64,000 nt of DNA from CAYYTU01 sp964474655 (GCA_964474655.1 CAYYTU010000001.1:1-64000); one strand, 5' to 3'. Positions 37,101 to 45,904 are shown, counted from the stretch's first letter. Notes: generated from the sequence alone by a model not told the origin. Numbers and translations are program-made.

Positions 37101-38069
37101 CGAACGCGGGAGCGCATCCAGCCGGCCGAGGAGGAGCTGGAGCATCTGAGCACGCGGCAGTCCGCGCTGGAAAAGCGTCTGGAGCAGGCGCAGGATCGGG
37201 TGCGCGAGGCTGAGGAGCGGCACGGTCGCGCCCAGCTGGAGATCGAGCGGCGTCAGGACGATCTCCATCTGTTGGCGCAGCGTATTGATGAGGATTTGGG
37301 CCTGGTCGAGATTGAGCTGGCGGAAAGCGTTACGGCTCAGACGCCTCTGCCGCTGCGTCCTCTGGTTTCCGAGCTGCCGGTGGTGGAGGATCTGCCCGAG
37401 GGATTGGAGGAGGAGATGCAGTTCCTCAAGACGCGGCTTCGCCGGCTGGGTTCGGTCAATCCCAACGCGCCGGATGAGCTGGCCGAAGTCGAGGAGCGTC
37501 ATCAATTTCTGACGGAGCAGGCGGCCGATCTGGAGGCCGCTTCTGCCCGGTTGCGCCAGGGAGTGATGGAGTTGGACAATTTGATGGCTCGTGCTTTTCG
37601 GGAGACGTTCCAGGCGGTGGCAGCGGAGTTCGTGGAGAAGTTCACAGAGCTGTTTGGGGGCGGTGAGGCGCGATTGGAGCTGACCGAGCCGGGTGATCTG
37701 CTGAACAGCGGTGTTGAGATCGTGGTCCGGCCGCCGGGGAAGCGCGCGCAGCGGCTGGCGATGCTTTCTGGCGGCGAACGGGCGCTGACGGCGGCGGCGT
37801 TGCTCTTTTCGTTGCTTCACGTCAGCCCGACGCCTTTCTGTGTCCTCGACGAGGTGGACGCGATGTTAGACGAGGCGAACGTGGGCCGCTTCCGCGCTCA
37901 GCTGGAATCCCTGGCGCAGGATTCGCAGTTCATAGTCATCACGCACAACCGTGGCACCGTCGAGTCCGCCGACACTGTTTATGGCGTTTCGATGGGCTCG
38001 AACGCTGTCTCGCAGGTCGTTTCGCTCAAGCTGGAGGAGGCCAGGATGGAGAAGTACGTAGGGGGGTGA
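34170..38069 (+). CDS. smc: Chromosome segregation ATPase SMC
   Basis: 1299 aa, condensin ATPase. Head: Walker A GPNGSGKSN (31-39) and NEYLINGSQV; two long Gln/Glu/Arg-rich coiled coils; a hinge near residues 540-680; C-terminal head with signature LSGGERALTAAALLFSLL and Walker B FCVLDEVDAMLDEANV. Longer than most bacterial SMCs. A coiled-coil segment beginning EARTAVAVTEETLRS is present twice, 429 bases apart (36462 and 36891), with near-identical DNA, a recent internal duplication. The long antisense reading frame here is a compositional shadow. Confidence 0.97.
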   Translation: MYLKHLTLQGYKSFADKIEFDFPSGITAIVGPNGSGKSNIADAIRWALGERSMRTLRAKSTADMIFAGGQNRARAGMAEVALTFENADGALPIEFSEVTIARRAYRSGENEYLINGSQVLLRDINELLAESGLSDRTYTVIGQGLVDAALALRPTERRALFEEAAGISLHRDRREKTVERLDETERNLERVHDIIAEVEPRLKRLRRDAQQVQEHQRLTAHLERLQRTWYGYRWGRQQAALERSQETASNLEARLEERRDEAEALSRQLKDIRQREGELRGDLRDWYRESADLHDQTDEAQRELAVSEERSRLLKTRRDELMEEIEPLRERREAQAAQVVEAEEDVEALERELAEGKAELESVESTWRQIQRRLQEREDRYARQERALRDLRSRLEQVDQALIEAREELSELSGQQAVAQERVRQFEARRDEVLAELRPLRERKEEQVQQVEQARARVATLEQELEQRRDRLAALERAWEVAQEEAQEPGEDRLRVVNMLQEQRARLEELSQSMREAQGEEAQLVGELKALERMYDSGAAYDAGAQALLQADLDGIVGAGPLVTSIQVPLTWERAIEAAMSLSQDLQAIVVERSSAIEPARSTLEAEGGRLTLLPLDALRSAPDLPEEVVSAADVVTCDADVRPAVEALLGRVALCERLAEARALWPDLPFGSCCVTADGVVLRFDGAVVVGEAGDEGLLADERARRELPAQLEMVQQHLRDWERERASTEARIASLEERLAQIDRQAAAAREERARRYQEQLGEARTAVAVTEETLRSQRAALAREEEALAQLRAQQTKLRQQVDDLRARHSAAVEQARALRLVVSPDEAALEREGEEGAGEPVPDAAQDFRARWEEAHRRRQSLESRRRRMSDEIADRERQLERLSQQVSEAREEAAQFEREVLAEARTAVAVTEETLRSHRDTLNRERALLVQLRSQIEARRERADELAAERTALTERVEVLREETTRLEEALRRTRERIQPAEEELEHLSTRQSALEKRLEQAQDRVREAEERHGRAQLEIERRQDDLHLLAQRIDEDLGLVEIELAESVTAQTPLPLRPLVSELPVVEDLPEGLEEEMQFLKTRLRRLGSVNPNAPDELAEVEERHQFLTEQAADLEAASARLRQGVMELDNLMARAFRETFQAVAAEFVEKFTELFGGGEARLELTEPGDLLNSGVEIVVRPPGKRAQRLAMLSGGERALTAAALLFSLLHVSPTPFCVLDEVDAMLDEANVGRFRAQLESLAQDSQFIVITHNRGTVESADTVYGVSMGSNAVSQVVSLKLEEARMEKYVGG

Positions 38070-38083
38070 GGCCAGGAGGGGAT

Positions 38084-39097
38084 ATGTCGAACGCTGATCA
38101 CTCGCTTGGAGGCAAAGCCGGGCGCTACGTCGTCGTCCTGACCACGGGCGGTACTATTTCTATGGCGCATAATGAAAAGGCCGGCGGGGCGGTGCCTACA
38201 CTCGGTGCCGCCGATTTCGCTGCGGCGCTGCCGCCGGATGTGCCGGACCTCCGGTCGGAGGGTCTGGTCAAGCTGCCGAGCTCTCACTTCACGATGGAGA
38301 CGCTGGAGACGATTCGAGAGCGCGTCGTCGAGCTGATGGATGTGCCCGCGGTGGTTGGCATTGTCGTCACGCACGGCACCGACACGATGGAGGAGACGGC
38401 TTACCTGCTCGATCTGACCGTACCCGGCGAGAAGCCGATGGTGGTGACAGGGGCGATGCGTACGGTCTCCAGCGTGGGCTACGATGGCTACGCTAACCTG
38501 GTGAGTGCGGTGCGCGTCGCGGCAGATCCCTCGGCGCGGGGGTTGGGCGCCGTGGTCGTATTCGATGATGAGATACACGCTGCGCGTCGAGTGACTAAGA
38601 TGCACACGCTCAGCACATCCACCTTTCGGTCGCCGGCCTGGGGGCCGGTGGGGCGGGTGGAGGGTGACGCTGTCATTGTTGCTTGTCGGCCAGAGCGGGA
38701 TTTGTTGCCTTGGCAGGGCCTGGAGCCGGATGTCGCTTTGCTGAAGCTGACCGTGGGTATGGGCCCGGAGCTGCTGGAGGCCGCAGTAGCCCACGGCGCA
38801 CGTGGCGTGGTGATTGAGGCGCTGGGCGGCGGGCGCGTGCCGCCTTGGTGGCTGCCAGTCATTGAGCGTGCCCGCGGGCAGGGGGTGACGGTTGTGATCG
38901 CCAGTCGGTGCCCCTCGGGGCGGGTGTGGGATGCCTATGGCTATCCGGGTGCTTATCGCTCCCTGGAGGCGTTGGGCTGTCTCTTCGCCGAAGGGCTCAA
39001 TGGCCAAAAAGCGCGCATCCGATTGATGGTCGTGCTGGCAGCGGCGCAAAGCAATGAGGACGTTGTGACGTTGTGGAATAAGATGGAGGAGGTGTAG
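38084..39097 (+). CDS. L-asparaginase (type II-like)
   Basis: 337 aa from ATG 38084, which has AGGAGGGG five bases upstream; GTG 38066 is a weaker alternative. Hydrolyses asparagine to aspartate and ammonia. Nucleophile Thr in VVLTTGGTISM, second catalytic motif VVTHGTDTMEETAYLL, and GAMR plus DGYANL. No signal peptide, so probably cytoplasmic. Lies between smc and rsfS with short gaps. Confidence 0.93.
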   Translation: MSNADHSLGGKAGRYVVVLTTGGTISMAHNEKAGGAVPTLGAADFAAALPPDVPDLRSEGLVKLPSSHFTMETLETIRERVVELMDVPAVVGIVVTHGTDTMEETAYLLDLTVPGEKPMVVTGAMRTVSSVGYDGYANLVSAVRVAADPSARGLGAVVVFDDEIHAARRVTKMHTLSTSTFRSPAWGPVGRVEGDAVIVACRPERDLLPWQGLEPDVALLKLTVGMGPELLEAAVAHGARGVVIEALGGGRVPPWWLPVIERARGQGVTVVIASRCPSGRVWDAYGYPGAYRSLEALGCLFAEGLNGQKARIRLMVVLAAAQSNEDVVTLWNKMEEV

Positions 39098-39107
39098 CCT
39101 GGATACG

Positions 39108-39446
39108 TTGGAGTTTGCTCGGAGCGTTGTGGACTTGATTGCCGACCGAAAGGGCGAGAATATTCTGTTGCTCGATATTGGAGATGTCTCGATTCTGGCC
39201 GATTATTTCGTGATCGCCAGCGCCTTGAGCGAGCGACAGACGAAAGCGCTGATGAATGCTATCAGGCAGGAGGTTAAAGAAGAGTTCGGTCGGAACCCGT
39301 TGCGCGTGGAGGGTGAGCCGAGCTCTGGATGGGTGCTGATGGATTATGGTGTTGTGGTGGTCCATCTCTTCGCTCCAGAGGCGCGGGCCTATTATGATCT
39401 GGAGGGGTTTTGGGAGGAGGCGCGAGTCGTGGTGCGTATGTTGTAG
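39108..39446 (+). CDS. rsfS: Ribosome silencing factor RsfS
   Basis: 112 aa. Binds uL14 on the 50S subunit and blocks subunit joining when nutrients are low. ENILLLDIGDVSILADYFVI, SERQTKALMNAI, EGEPSSGWVLMDYGVVVVHLF and the AYYDLEGFW close match the family throughout. TTG 39108 is the assigned start; AGGAGGTG is better spaced for a CTG three codons earlier, so the true start is uncertain. Confidence 0.93.
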   Translation: MEFARSVVDLIADRKGENILLLDIGDVSILADYFVIASALSERQTKALMNAIRQEVKEEFGRNPLRVEGEPSSGWVLMDYGVVVVHLFAPEARAYYDLEGFWEEARVVVRML

Positions 39447-39607
39447 GCCCTCGCTGGGAGAGGCTGGCTTGTGGCTTGACGGTATTTACGAGGTGTCTGG
39501 GGTTGATCTGATCGTAAGGGGCGGTATGATGCAGGACGAGCTGGTGAATCGACTGGGGGACAGGAAGTCCGTCGGCAAATCTAGAAATCGCGTTATCTGA
39601 CTTTGCC

Positions 39608-39651
39608 ACCCCATATCTGGGTTTAATTTGTCAAAAACCCAGATGTGGGGT
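39608..39651. repeat. 17-bp inverted repeat
   Basis: ACCCCATATCTGGGTTT and AAACCCAGATGTGGGGT are complementary except one position and separated by 10 bases. There is no T-run on either side, so it is not a standard terminator. It stands directly upstream of the TrmB remnant and may have been an operator. Confidence 0.75.
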
Positions 39652-39662
39652 TGGGTAAATTA

Positions 39663-39853
39663 AGATGCCGAATTATGTGATCCGGGACGGACTCCCTGAG
39701 GGAGTTTTGGTTTTTTTAAGTATGAGGCCAAGGCTTATCTGGCGTTGCTGCGAGAGAACCCGGCTACTGGCTATCAGGTCTTCAAGGTCTCTGGTGTTCC
39801 ACGATCGATGGTCTATGAGGTCTTGGGCAAGTTTGCTTGCCAAATTGTGCTGA
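39663..39853 (+). pseudogene. TrmB-type transcriptional regulator, N-terminal remnant
   Basis: The frame containing KYEAKAYLALLRENPATGYQ and VSGVPRSMVYEVLGKF encodes the winged-helix N-terminus typical of TrmB-family sugar regulators. The expected upstream residues (DSLREF...) are in a frame offset by one base, across a TTTTTTT run at 39711-39717. After GKF the similarity stops. The gene is therefore frameshifted and truncated. The rest of the 39447-39994 interval holds only repeats. Confidence 0.65.
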
Positions 39854-39890
39854 AAAGAGCGGTTTTGAAGCTAGAGCACATCGTCATCGT

Positions 39891-39905
39891 AGACTTCCGA
39901 AGTCT
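39891..39905. repeat. Palindrome AGACTTCCGAAGTCT
   Basis: A 15-base palindrome just beyond the TrmB remnant. The half-sequence ACTTCCGAAGTCT recurs within the terminal inverted repeats of the element at 50869-51014, so it belongs to the same dispersed repeat family. Confidence 0.7.
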
Positions 39906-39994
39906 TGACGCTCGTAATCTCCCCAAGTTTTGCATACGCCCCGTGGTACGTAGACGATCTGGCGTGGCGATCGGTTGTCCCGGCGCGGTCGGGG

Positions 39995-41542
39995 CTATCG
40001 GTTCAGCAATAGACCCGGCAGCTGGCGTAGCTCCTCGCTGCCCAGGAAGAACGCTGCCAGCAGGAAGGTCGTAGCACCCACGACGAGGCCGCCACCGCCG
40101 GTCGCGAGCGAGCTCGCCTCTGGGAGCAGCGCGCGGAAGCCGAGCACCGCCGCGCCCATCAGGGCCGAGGTTACTCCTGTGCGGACCAGCGAGGGACCGA
40201 AGGACGCCTCCGTCAGCTCGCCGAGTCTTCGTCGGGCTACGATCAGCAGGATGATGACCTGCATACCGGCTCCCAGCGAGTTCGCCAGGGCGAGTGCCCT
40301 CTGTTCCATTGAGCTCAGCAAGCTCCACCCCACGAATGCGTTTGTGAGCAAGCCGACCAGCGCGGCCCAGAGGGGCGTCCACATATCGCGCTGGGCGTAA
40401 AAGAGCCGGCTCACGACCTCCAGGGCGCTATGCGCCACCAGTCCCAGGGCGAAGAATTGTAACCCCAGGTAGACTCGCTGAGTTACTCCGGTGTCGAAAG
40501 CGCCGCGCTGAAGGAAGAGGGCTGTCAGCGGTCGGCCCAGCACCACCAATCCCACGGCCGCGGGCGTTGCGAGCGCCAACACCAGCCGCAGCGCCCAGCT
40601 GGCCGTGCTCCTGAGTCCGCTCCGGTCGCTGGCGTTGGCCTGCTCGGATAGCGTGGGGAAGACGGTTAACCCCAGCGCTGTGCCGATGATCGTCTCTGGG
40701 AATTGCATCAAGCGCCACCCGTACTCGTAGGCGGAGATTGTACCCGGTGCCAGGCGCGAGCCCAGGAACGTCGGTAGCACGAAGTTGAGGTATGTGACGC
40801 CCAGGCCCAGCACGCGAGGGCCCATCAGTTTCAGGACGGTCGGTAGATCCGGGTGGTGGAGTGTGGGCCACCAACGGACGTGGAAGCGGAGCAGTCCCGG
40901 CACTTGGATCAATAAGTGGCCCACGGTCCCAATCAGCCCACCCCAGGCCAGCCCGAAGATGCCCCAGCGTGGAGAAAGGAAAATCGCGCCGACGATGCGG
41001 CCCAGGGTGTAGGCCAGCGGGGCGGCGGCCGGAAGCAGAAAGTGTTGGTGGGCTTGGAGTATGCTCATCGCGATGCCGCTGACGCTGGAGATGATCGTCT
41101 GGAGGAGAACCAGGCGCATCAGGCGAGTTGCCAGCTGGGTACGCTGGGCCTCGAAGCCGGGGGCGACGGCCCGGATGACGTTGGGGGCGAAGACGGCCCC
41201 CAGCACGCTGAGCGCGACCACGATCAGCAGAGCCCAGTTGATCACCGCGGAGGCCAGGCGCCACGTCTCCTCGCGATCCCCCCGGGTGACGTGGGAGGAG
41301 AGTATGGGGATCAGCGCGGTCGCCATCGCCAGCCCCGCGATGACGTTGAACAGCGCGTCGGGCAGCTCGAAGGCGGCGTAGTAGGCGTCCAGCGCGGGCG
41401 ATGCGCCGAAGGCGTGGCCGATGGCCGCGTCGCGTACTAGCCCCAGCAGCTTATCGGCGGTGAAGAAGAAGGCCACCAGCGTGGCCGAGCGCGCGACGCG
41501 CGAATCTGATGCTCGTTGTCTGGCGCCGGCGTCAGGCCTCAT
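39995..41542 (-). CDS. murJ: Lipid II flippase MurJ (MviN)
   Basis: 515 aa, about 14 membrane segments, MOP superfamily, exports lipid II for peptidoglycan synthesis. N-terminal VAFFFTADKLLGLVRDAAIGHAFG, PDALFNVIAGLAMATALIPI and AYEYGWRLMQFPETIIGTAL are typical. Its start overlaps the stop of the C39-like gene by 11 bases, so the two are co-translated. Confidence 0.93.
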   Translation of the reverse strand: MRPDAGARQRASDSRVARSATLVAFFFTADKLLGLVRDAAIGHAFGASPALDAYYAAFELPDALFNVIAGLAMATALIPILSSHVTRGDREETWRLASAVINWALLIVVALSVLGAVFAPNVIRAVAPGFEAQRTQLATRLMRLVLLQTIISSVSGIAMSILQAHQHFLLPAAAPLAYTLGRIVGAIFLSPRWGIFGLAWGGLIGTVGHLLIQVPGLLRFHVRWWPTLHHPDLPTVLKLMGPRVLGLGVTYLNFVLPTFLGSRLAPGTISAYEYGWRLMQFPETIIGTALGLTVFPTLSEQANASDRSGLRSTASWALRLVLALATPAAVGLVVLGRPLTALFLQRGAFDTGVTQRVYLGLQFFALGLVAHSALEVVSRLFYAQRDMWTPLWAALVGLLTNAFVGWSLLSSMEQRALALANSLGAGMQVIILLIVARRRLGELTEASFGPSLVRTGVTSALMGAAVLGFRALLPEASSLATGGGGLVVGATTFLLAAFFLGSEELRQLPGLLLNR

Positions 41543-42854
41543 TGTCCATCGCCGTCAGCGCTATCGTCGCTGGCTCCCAGCTCTCGTGATAGCGGAGCGC
41601 GGCCTCGAAGTCGGCCCTGGCTCCTTCTCGGTCGCCCTGGGCCAGCCGGGCTTTTCCGCGCCAGTAGTAGGATTCTTCCAGGTTCTTGGCCGTGTTCAGT
41701 GTCGAATTAGCAAGGTCGATCACGTCATCGTAGCGCCCGGCGGCGTAATAGGCCTCGTAGGGGCCGAACTGATACCAGAGCATCCGATAGTGGAGGCCCG
41801 CTTGTCGCGCTTGATCGTAGGCCGCGGCCGCCTCCTCATATCGCTCCAGCGCGGTCAGGTTGGTGCCGATGTTGAACCAGGAGAAGGTCAGCTGGTCGGC
41901 GCAGTCGGCGTAGGCCACGCAGGAGGCGGGGGGATTGGCCAGCTCTGTGCGGGCTGTCTCCAGCGCCTCTTCGTACATTGCAGCGTCGTCCAACTCCGGC
42001 CCGACCAGCTCGGGCATCTTGCTCGGGTCCGGAGGTTTCTCCAGATTGAGGATCGGCGCCAGATCCTCCCAGCGCTCCGGGGCGTAGACGACCAAATAGG
42101 TCCGGTTGAAGACGCGCCATAGTTCGTCCAGCTCCTGATAGCCCATCGTCGTGGGCGGGTCGTAGAGCGAGTCGTACATATGGAAGTGTTGCTGTGCGTC
42201 GTCGTAGCCGGCCACCAGCCGATAGTGGCCCAGCTGGTCCTGGGCGTCGCGCACGTACCATGACTCCACGATGACGGGGAATCCCGCCCGTAGCAGCGCT
42301 TTCAGCTGGTCGAGCGAACCTCCTACCCGGATCGCGGTGCCCAGCCCTTGTTCACGGGCGTACTCTTCCATCTGATGGATGCCCACGTGTTTGTCCTCGG
42401 GGTCGGGCTTGAGGCGCGGCGCGATGTCGGATTGGGTTTTGTCGCTGCTCCAGTAAGAAAGGCCCATCGCGAGCGTGGTCGGGCCGCAGTTGTTCCAGCT
42501 CTGGCGCTCGTGTCTTATCCCCTCTAGGGTGATGGCGGCAGGTGGGGTCGAAGTGGCGGGGGGCAGGGGGCTTGGGGTGACCGAAGGGAGTGGTGTCTCG
42601 GTATCTGGTGGGGTTGGCGTGGGCGAGGGTGTCGGCGTGGCGGTGGACGTAGGCGGGGACGTGGGTTGGACGGGACTAGCCTCCGGCGTAGGCAGGGTCA
42701 TTGGATGGTCGTTATGTCGCATCGCCTGTAGAGGTTCCGGCAGGTAGTAGGCGTAGCGCCCCGGCAGTGCCCGAATGACGGTTGGAAAAGCCAGCAGCGC
42801 CGCACCCAGCGTCGCCAGCGCTGCGATCAACACGATATAGTGTGTGGTTTTCAT
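41532..42854 (-). CDS. C39-family peptidase-like protein with TPR region
   Basis: About 440 aa from the ATG at 42854 (MKTTHYIVLIAAL); an ATG nine bases earlier is possible. N-terminal signal anchor, Pro/Thr-rich linker (about 55-110), then a papain-like C39_2 domain with Cys in SWNNCGPTTLAMGLSYW and His in GHYRLVAGYD, then TPR-like helices (about 300-440, FNIGTNLTALERYEEAAAAY). Likely an extracytoplasmic peptidase or peptidase-fold binding protein. The pairing with murJ suggests cell-envelope work, but the substrate is unknown. Confidence 0.82.
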   Translation of the reverse strand: MKTTHYIVLIAALATLGAALLAFPTVIRALPGRYAYYLPEPLQAMRHNDHPMTLPTPEASPVQPTSPPTSTATPTPSPTPTPPDTETPLPSVTPSPLPPATSTPPAAITLEGIRHERQSWNNCGPTTLAMGLSYWSSDKTQSDIAPRLKPDPEDKHVGIHQMEEYAREQGLGTAIRVGGSLDQLKALLRAGFPVIVESWYVRDAQDQLGHYRLVAGYDDAQQHFHMYDSLYDPPTTMGYQELDELWRVFNRTYLVVYAPERWEDLAPILNLEKPPDPSKMPELVGPELDDAAMYEEALETARTELANPPASCVAYADCADQLTFSWFNIGTNLTALERYEEAAAAYDQARQAGLHYRMLWYQFGPYEAYYAAGRYDDVIDLANSTLNTAKNLEESYYWRGKARLAQGDREGARADFEAALRYHESWEPATIALTAMDNEA

Positions 42855-42973
42855 ATCTCTCATCTCATCGGAATCATACCAGAGTTTGGGATAAGGGGCA
42901 ATTTAACAACACCCAAGAGGCCTCCGCACTACGTACATTCAACAGGGTTGCTTTTACCCCCGTGCGCCTTATC

Positions 42974-43290
42974 GAGCCGAACATATAGAACTAAACACTC
43001 TGAGCTCCATTACGCTCGACGTAACCGTTCAGATGGTTATGCTTTTTTCACCGCGGAGGGCGCAGAGATCGCTGAGACAGGCTATTTTTCAATATTTTGA
43101 CCAGCTTGACAAATCTTTTCCTTCAGTTTCTCTGCGCTCTCTGCGTTCTCGGCGGTTATATCGACCGCTACCTGAACGGTTACCGCTCGACAAGACGAGT
43201 ATATGCTCGTAGTGGGCGCTTCAGCGCCGTTAAGAGCGTGCTAAAGCATGCACTACGAACTCACTATGCTCTGTTTGGTTTAGACGCATT
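42974..43290. repeat. Dispersed repeat, copy A (interrupted)
   Basis: GAGCCGAACATATAGAACTAAACA through TATGCTCTGTTTGGTTTA-type end. The inner part GTAGTGGGCGCTTCAGCGCC followed by CACTACGAAC forms an imperfect palindrome. A shorter related copy lies at 51015-51140. Copy A is split by a 163-bp insertion at 43021. The rest of the 42855-43553 interval contains no gene. Confidence 0.7.
43013..43191. mobile_element. 163-bp MITE-like element with 8-bp target duplication
   Basis: Perfect 12-bp terminal inverted repeats GTAACCGTTCAG (43021-43032) and CTGAACGGTTAC (43172-43183), flanked by the direct repeat CGCTCGAC at 43013-43020 and 43184-43191. The interior is itself an imperfect palindrome (ACCGCGGAGGGCGCAGAGA versus TCTGCGTTCTCGGCGGT) and has no ORF. 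Removing the element restores alignment with the related repeat at 51015-51140, so that copy shows the empty site. Confidence 0.85.
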
Positions 43291-43553
43291 AGGGTAAAAG
43301 TTGCACCTACTCGCTCAAAGCCACCGTCTCGGGGGCGTCCGACACGATTTTTGTGCCCTAAACGCCCTCGGGGACGAGGGCTGTGAGCAGTGGAAAAGTC
43401 GGTATGTCACTTTTACCTCAATGCGTTTAGATAGTTATCGCATCGGTAACTACATGGAAGGAGGGGCTGTCGACCAGAGGGGTTTGGCCTTCAGTTCACC
43501 CCACCATTTGGCGGGTATGGATCGGCTCGACGCGTCCGGTGGGGGGCGGGAGG

Positions 43554-44591
43554 TCAGTGTGTCTTGGTCACCTTCGTCAGTCCGCGAGGATGGTCGGGGC
43601 TGTAGCCTTTGGATAGCGTGGCATAGAGCGCCAGCAGCTGGCCCGGCACGACGCATGTCAGCGGAGAGAGCCATTCTGGCAGCGCGACCGGCAGTTTGAG
43701 TGGCACACGCGCCGGACGGAGCGGGGCCTCTTGATCGGATATGACGACGATCTCGGCATCACGGGCGTTCAGCTCCTTGATGAGTGTGGTGACATCGTTT
43801 TGGACGGCGCCCGTCGGCGCAACTGCGATGACCGGGAAGCTGCGTTCGACGATAGCGACCGGGCCATGGCGGAAGTCGGCCGAGGAGTAAGGATCGGCCA
43901 GGATGTAGGCCAGTTCTTTCAGCTTGAGCGCGATCTCGAAGGCGGTGGCGTAGTTGTAGCCACGGCCCAGCACGACGCATGCGTCGGCGTGGGCGTAGCG
44001 CTGAGCGGTCTGGGCGATGGTCTCCTCCAGCACCAGCGTTGCCTCCACCGCGGCCGGCACGCGCCGGAGCTCGCTCAGCAGGGCGTCGTCATCGGCAAGC
44101 TGGGCCGAAAGCAACGCCAGCGCCGCCAGCTGGGCGGTGTAGGATTTGGTGGCGGCCACGGCCTTCTCCTCGCCGGCGCCCAGCGCCAGGATGTATTCGG
44201 CGGCCTGGCCCAGCGGCGAATCGGGTGTGTTGGTCACCGCGACGGTCAGCGCTCCCTGCCTTCGTCCCTCCTCGACGACGCCCACGATATCGGGCGACTG
44301 GCCCGATTGCGAGATCCCCAGCACCAGCGCCTTGCGCAAGCGGGGCGGCGTGTGATAGATGGAGAAGAGCGAAGGCGTCGCCAGCGCCACCGGCAAGCGG
44401 TTGAGCGAGCCGAACAGATACTGGGCGTAGCGGGCGGCGTTATCGGAGGTGCCCCGGGCGGCGAAGACGGCGTAGCAGACGTCCCGCGCCCGAATTGCGT
44501 CGGCGATTCTATCAGCGCTCTCGGTCTGCTCGTCCAGCAAGCGGGCCAGAACGTCCGGCTGTTCGTGAATCTCTCGGCTCAGGTGGCTCAT
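43554..44591 (-). CDS. SIS-domain aminosugar-phosphate deaminase/isomerase (NagB-II-like)
   Basis: 345 aa from ATG 44591 (MSHLSREIHEQPDVLARLL). Two SIS domains like the isomerase half of GlmS without the glutaminase: AARGTSDNAARYAQYLFG, LGISQSGQSPDIVGVVEEG, LGRGYNYATAFEIALKLKE and the C-terminal PRGLTKVTKT. With nagA and a ROK kinase upstream, the best reading is glucosamine-6-phosphate deaminase of the NagB-II type, giving fructose-6-phosphate. A GlmS-like isomerase is the alternative. Its upstream ORF extension lacks similarity. Confidence 0.85.
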   Translation of the reverse strand: MSHLSREIHEQPDVLARLLDEQTESADRIADAIRARDVCYAVFAARGTSDNAARYAQYLFGSLNRLPVALATPSLFSIYHTPPRLRKALVLGISQSGQSPDIVGVVEEGRRQGALTVAVTNTPDSPLGQAAEYILALGAGEEKAVAATKSYTAQLAALALLSAQLADDDALLSELRRVPAAVEATLVLEETIAQTAQRYAHADACVVLGRGYNYATAFEIALKLKELAYILADPYSSADFRHGPVAIVERSFPVIAVAPTGAVQNDVTTLIKELNARDAEIVVISDQEAPLRPARVPLKLPVALPEWLSPLTCVVPGQLLALYATLSKGYSPDHPRGLTKVTKTH

Positions 44592-44647
44592 CGTTCGGCC
44601 GTCCTTTCTCGTTCCAACATCGTACCATCCTGCCGCCAGCGGCCCTT

Positions 44648-45904
44648 CTAGGATCTGGGGCCAGCCCCCTGACCGCGCCATTCTCGGGCACGGTCGGGAG
44701 CCCGGCCCGATCGGCGCTGACAAGACTGAACTGACGCGAAGATAGCATCGTCTCGCCGCCAGATCCAGCGTCCTTCGACCATCGTCGCCACCGGTCGGAA
44801 GTTTTCGTCCCAAACCACGAGGTCGGCGGTCCAGCCGGGGCGCAGGCGACCTCGTTTGAGGTTCAGCGCGGTTCCCGGTACGGCGGTGGCGGTCTCCAGC
44901 GCCTCCGACCATCTGAGCCCTATCGCCTCTACCAGATTGGTCACGTTCTGGTCGAGGAAGCTCATCGCGCCAGCCAGCGTCCCGTCGCGCAGGCGACAGG
45001 TGCCGTCCTCGTCCACGATCACGCGCGTCTCGGAGTCCCAGTCGTACTCGCCCGGCGGCAGGCCGGCCACCGGTGCGGCGTCGCTGATTAGCGCTACGTG
45101 ATCGACGCCCTTCAGGCGAAACAGCACTTCCATTGCGGCCGGATGGACGTGGCGAAGATCGGCGATCAGCTGGGCCACGATCTGGCGGTGGTAGAGCACA
45201 GCCCCCACGACGCCCGGCACACGGTGATGAAACGGTTCCATCGCGTTGAACATGTGGCTGGCGTGTGTCAGGCCCAGTTCTACCATCGCCGTGACCTGCT
45301 CGAAGGTGGCAGCGCTGTGTCCGATCGAGGGCAGCACTTCCTCCCGAAGCAAACGCGGGATGAGGTGAAGGGCGTCATCCTCCTCCGGGGCGAAGGTTAC
45401 CATCTTGATCGTGCCCTGCGCCGCAGCCTGGAGTTCCTCCCAGGCCGCGTCCGAAAGCGGGTGGAAGTGACGCGGGTTCGTCATCCCGGGCTTCTGGGGA
45501 GAAAGGTGAGGCCCTTCGAGGTGGATGCCCAGCGCGCAGGCGCCCTGGGAAGACTGGAGGATGAGCTGGGCCATCGTTCTGAGGGCTGACTGGACCACGG
45601 GCCGGGCGGTGGTCAGCGTGGTCGGCAAGAAAGAGGTGACGCCGTGCTTGACCAGTTCTTGAGCTACATTCGTCAGCCCCAAGCCCATCACATTGTATCC
45701 CATCGCGCCGTGCAGGTGAAGGTCGATCAGCCCGGGCGTAATTCGGTGGGGCGTCACGTCGAAGACCGTGCAATCCGACGGGAGGCTCTCCGCCTCGTGG
45801 GCGAGCGTCACTACTCGATCATCCTCGATTAGAATGTAGCCGTTGGCGATGACCTGCTCTGGCGTGAGAATCTCGCCGGCTTGGATCGCTTTGAGGGAAG
45901 TCAC
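44648..45904 (-). CDS. nagA: N-acetylglucosamine-6-phosphate deacetylase
   Basis: 418 aa, amidohydrolase. Metal and catalytic motifs: ITPGLIDLHLHGAMGYN, GIHLEGPHLSPQKPG, SIGHSAATFEQV, THASHMFNAMEPFHHR and ALISDAAPVAGLPPG with the catalytic Asp. The last 25 residues after RWIWRRDDAIFASV look like read-through extension. Converts GlcNAc-6-P to GlcN-6-P, between the ROK kinase and the SIS protein in one operon. Confidence 0.93.
   Translation of the reverse strand: MTSLKAIQAGEILTPEQVIANGYILIEDDRVVTLAHEAESLPSDCTVFDVTPHRITPGLIDLHLHGAMGYNVMGLGLTNVAQELVKHGVTSFLPTTLTTARPVVQSALRTMAQLILQSSQGACALGIHLEGPHLSPQKPGMTNPRHFHPLSDAAWEELQAAAQGTIKMVTFAPEEDDALHLIPRLLREEVLPSIGHSAATFEQVTAMVELGLTHASHMFNAMEPFHHRVPGVVGAVLYHRQIVAQLIADLRHVHPAAMEVLFRLKGVDHVALISDAAPVAGLPPGEYDWDSETRVIVDEDGTCRLRDGTLAGAMSFLDQNVTNLVEAIGLRWSEALETATAVPGTALNLKRGRLRPGWTADLVVWDENFRPVATMVEGRWIWRRDDAIFASVQSCQRRSGRAPDRAREWRGQGAGPRS

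Noticed and set aside
34962..37820. 952-codon open frame antisense to smc
   Set aside because: Arg/Leu/Gln-rich shadow of the GC-rich coiled-coil codons, no start site, no recognisable domains.
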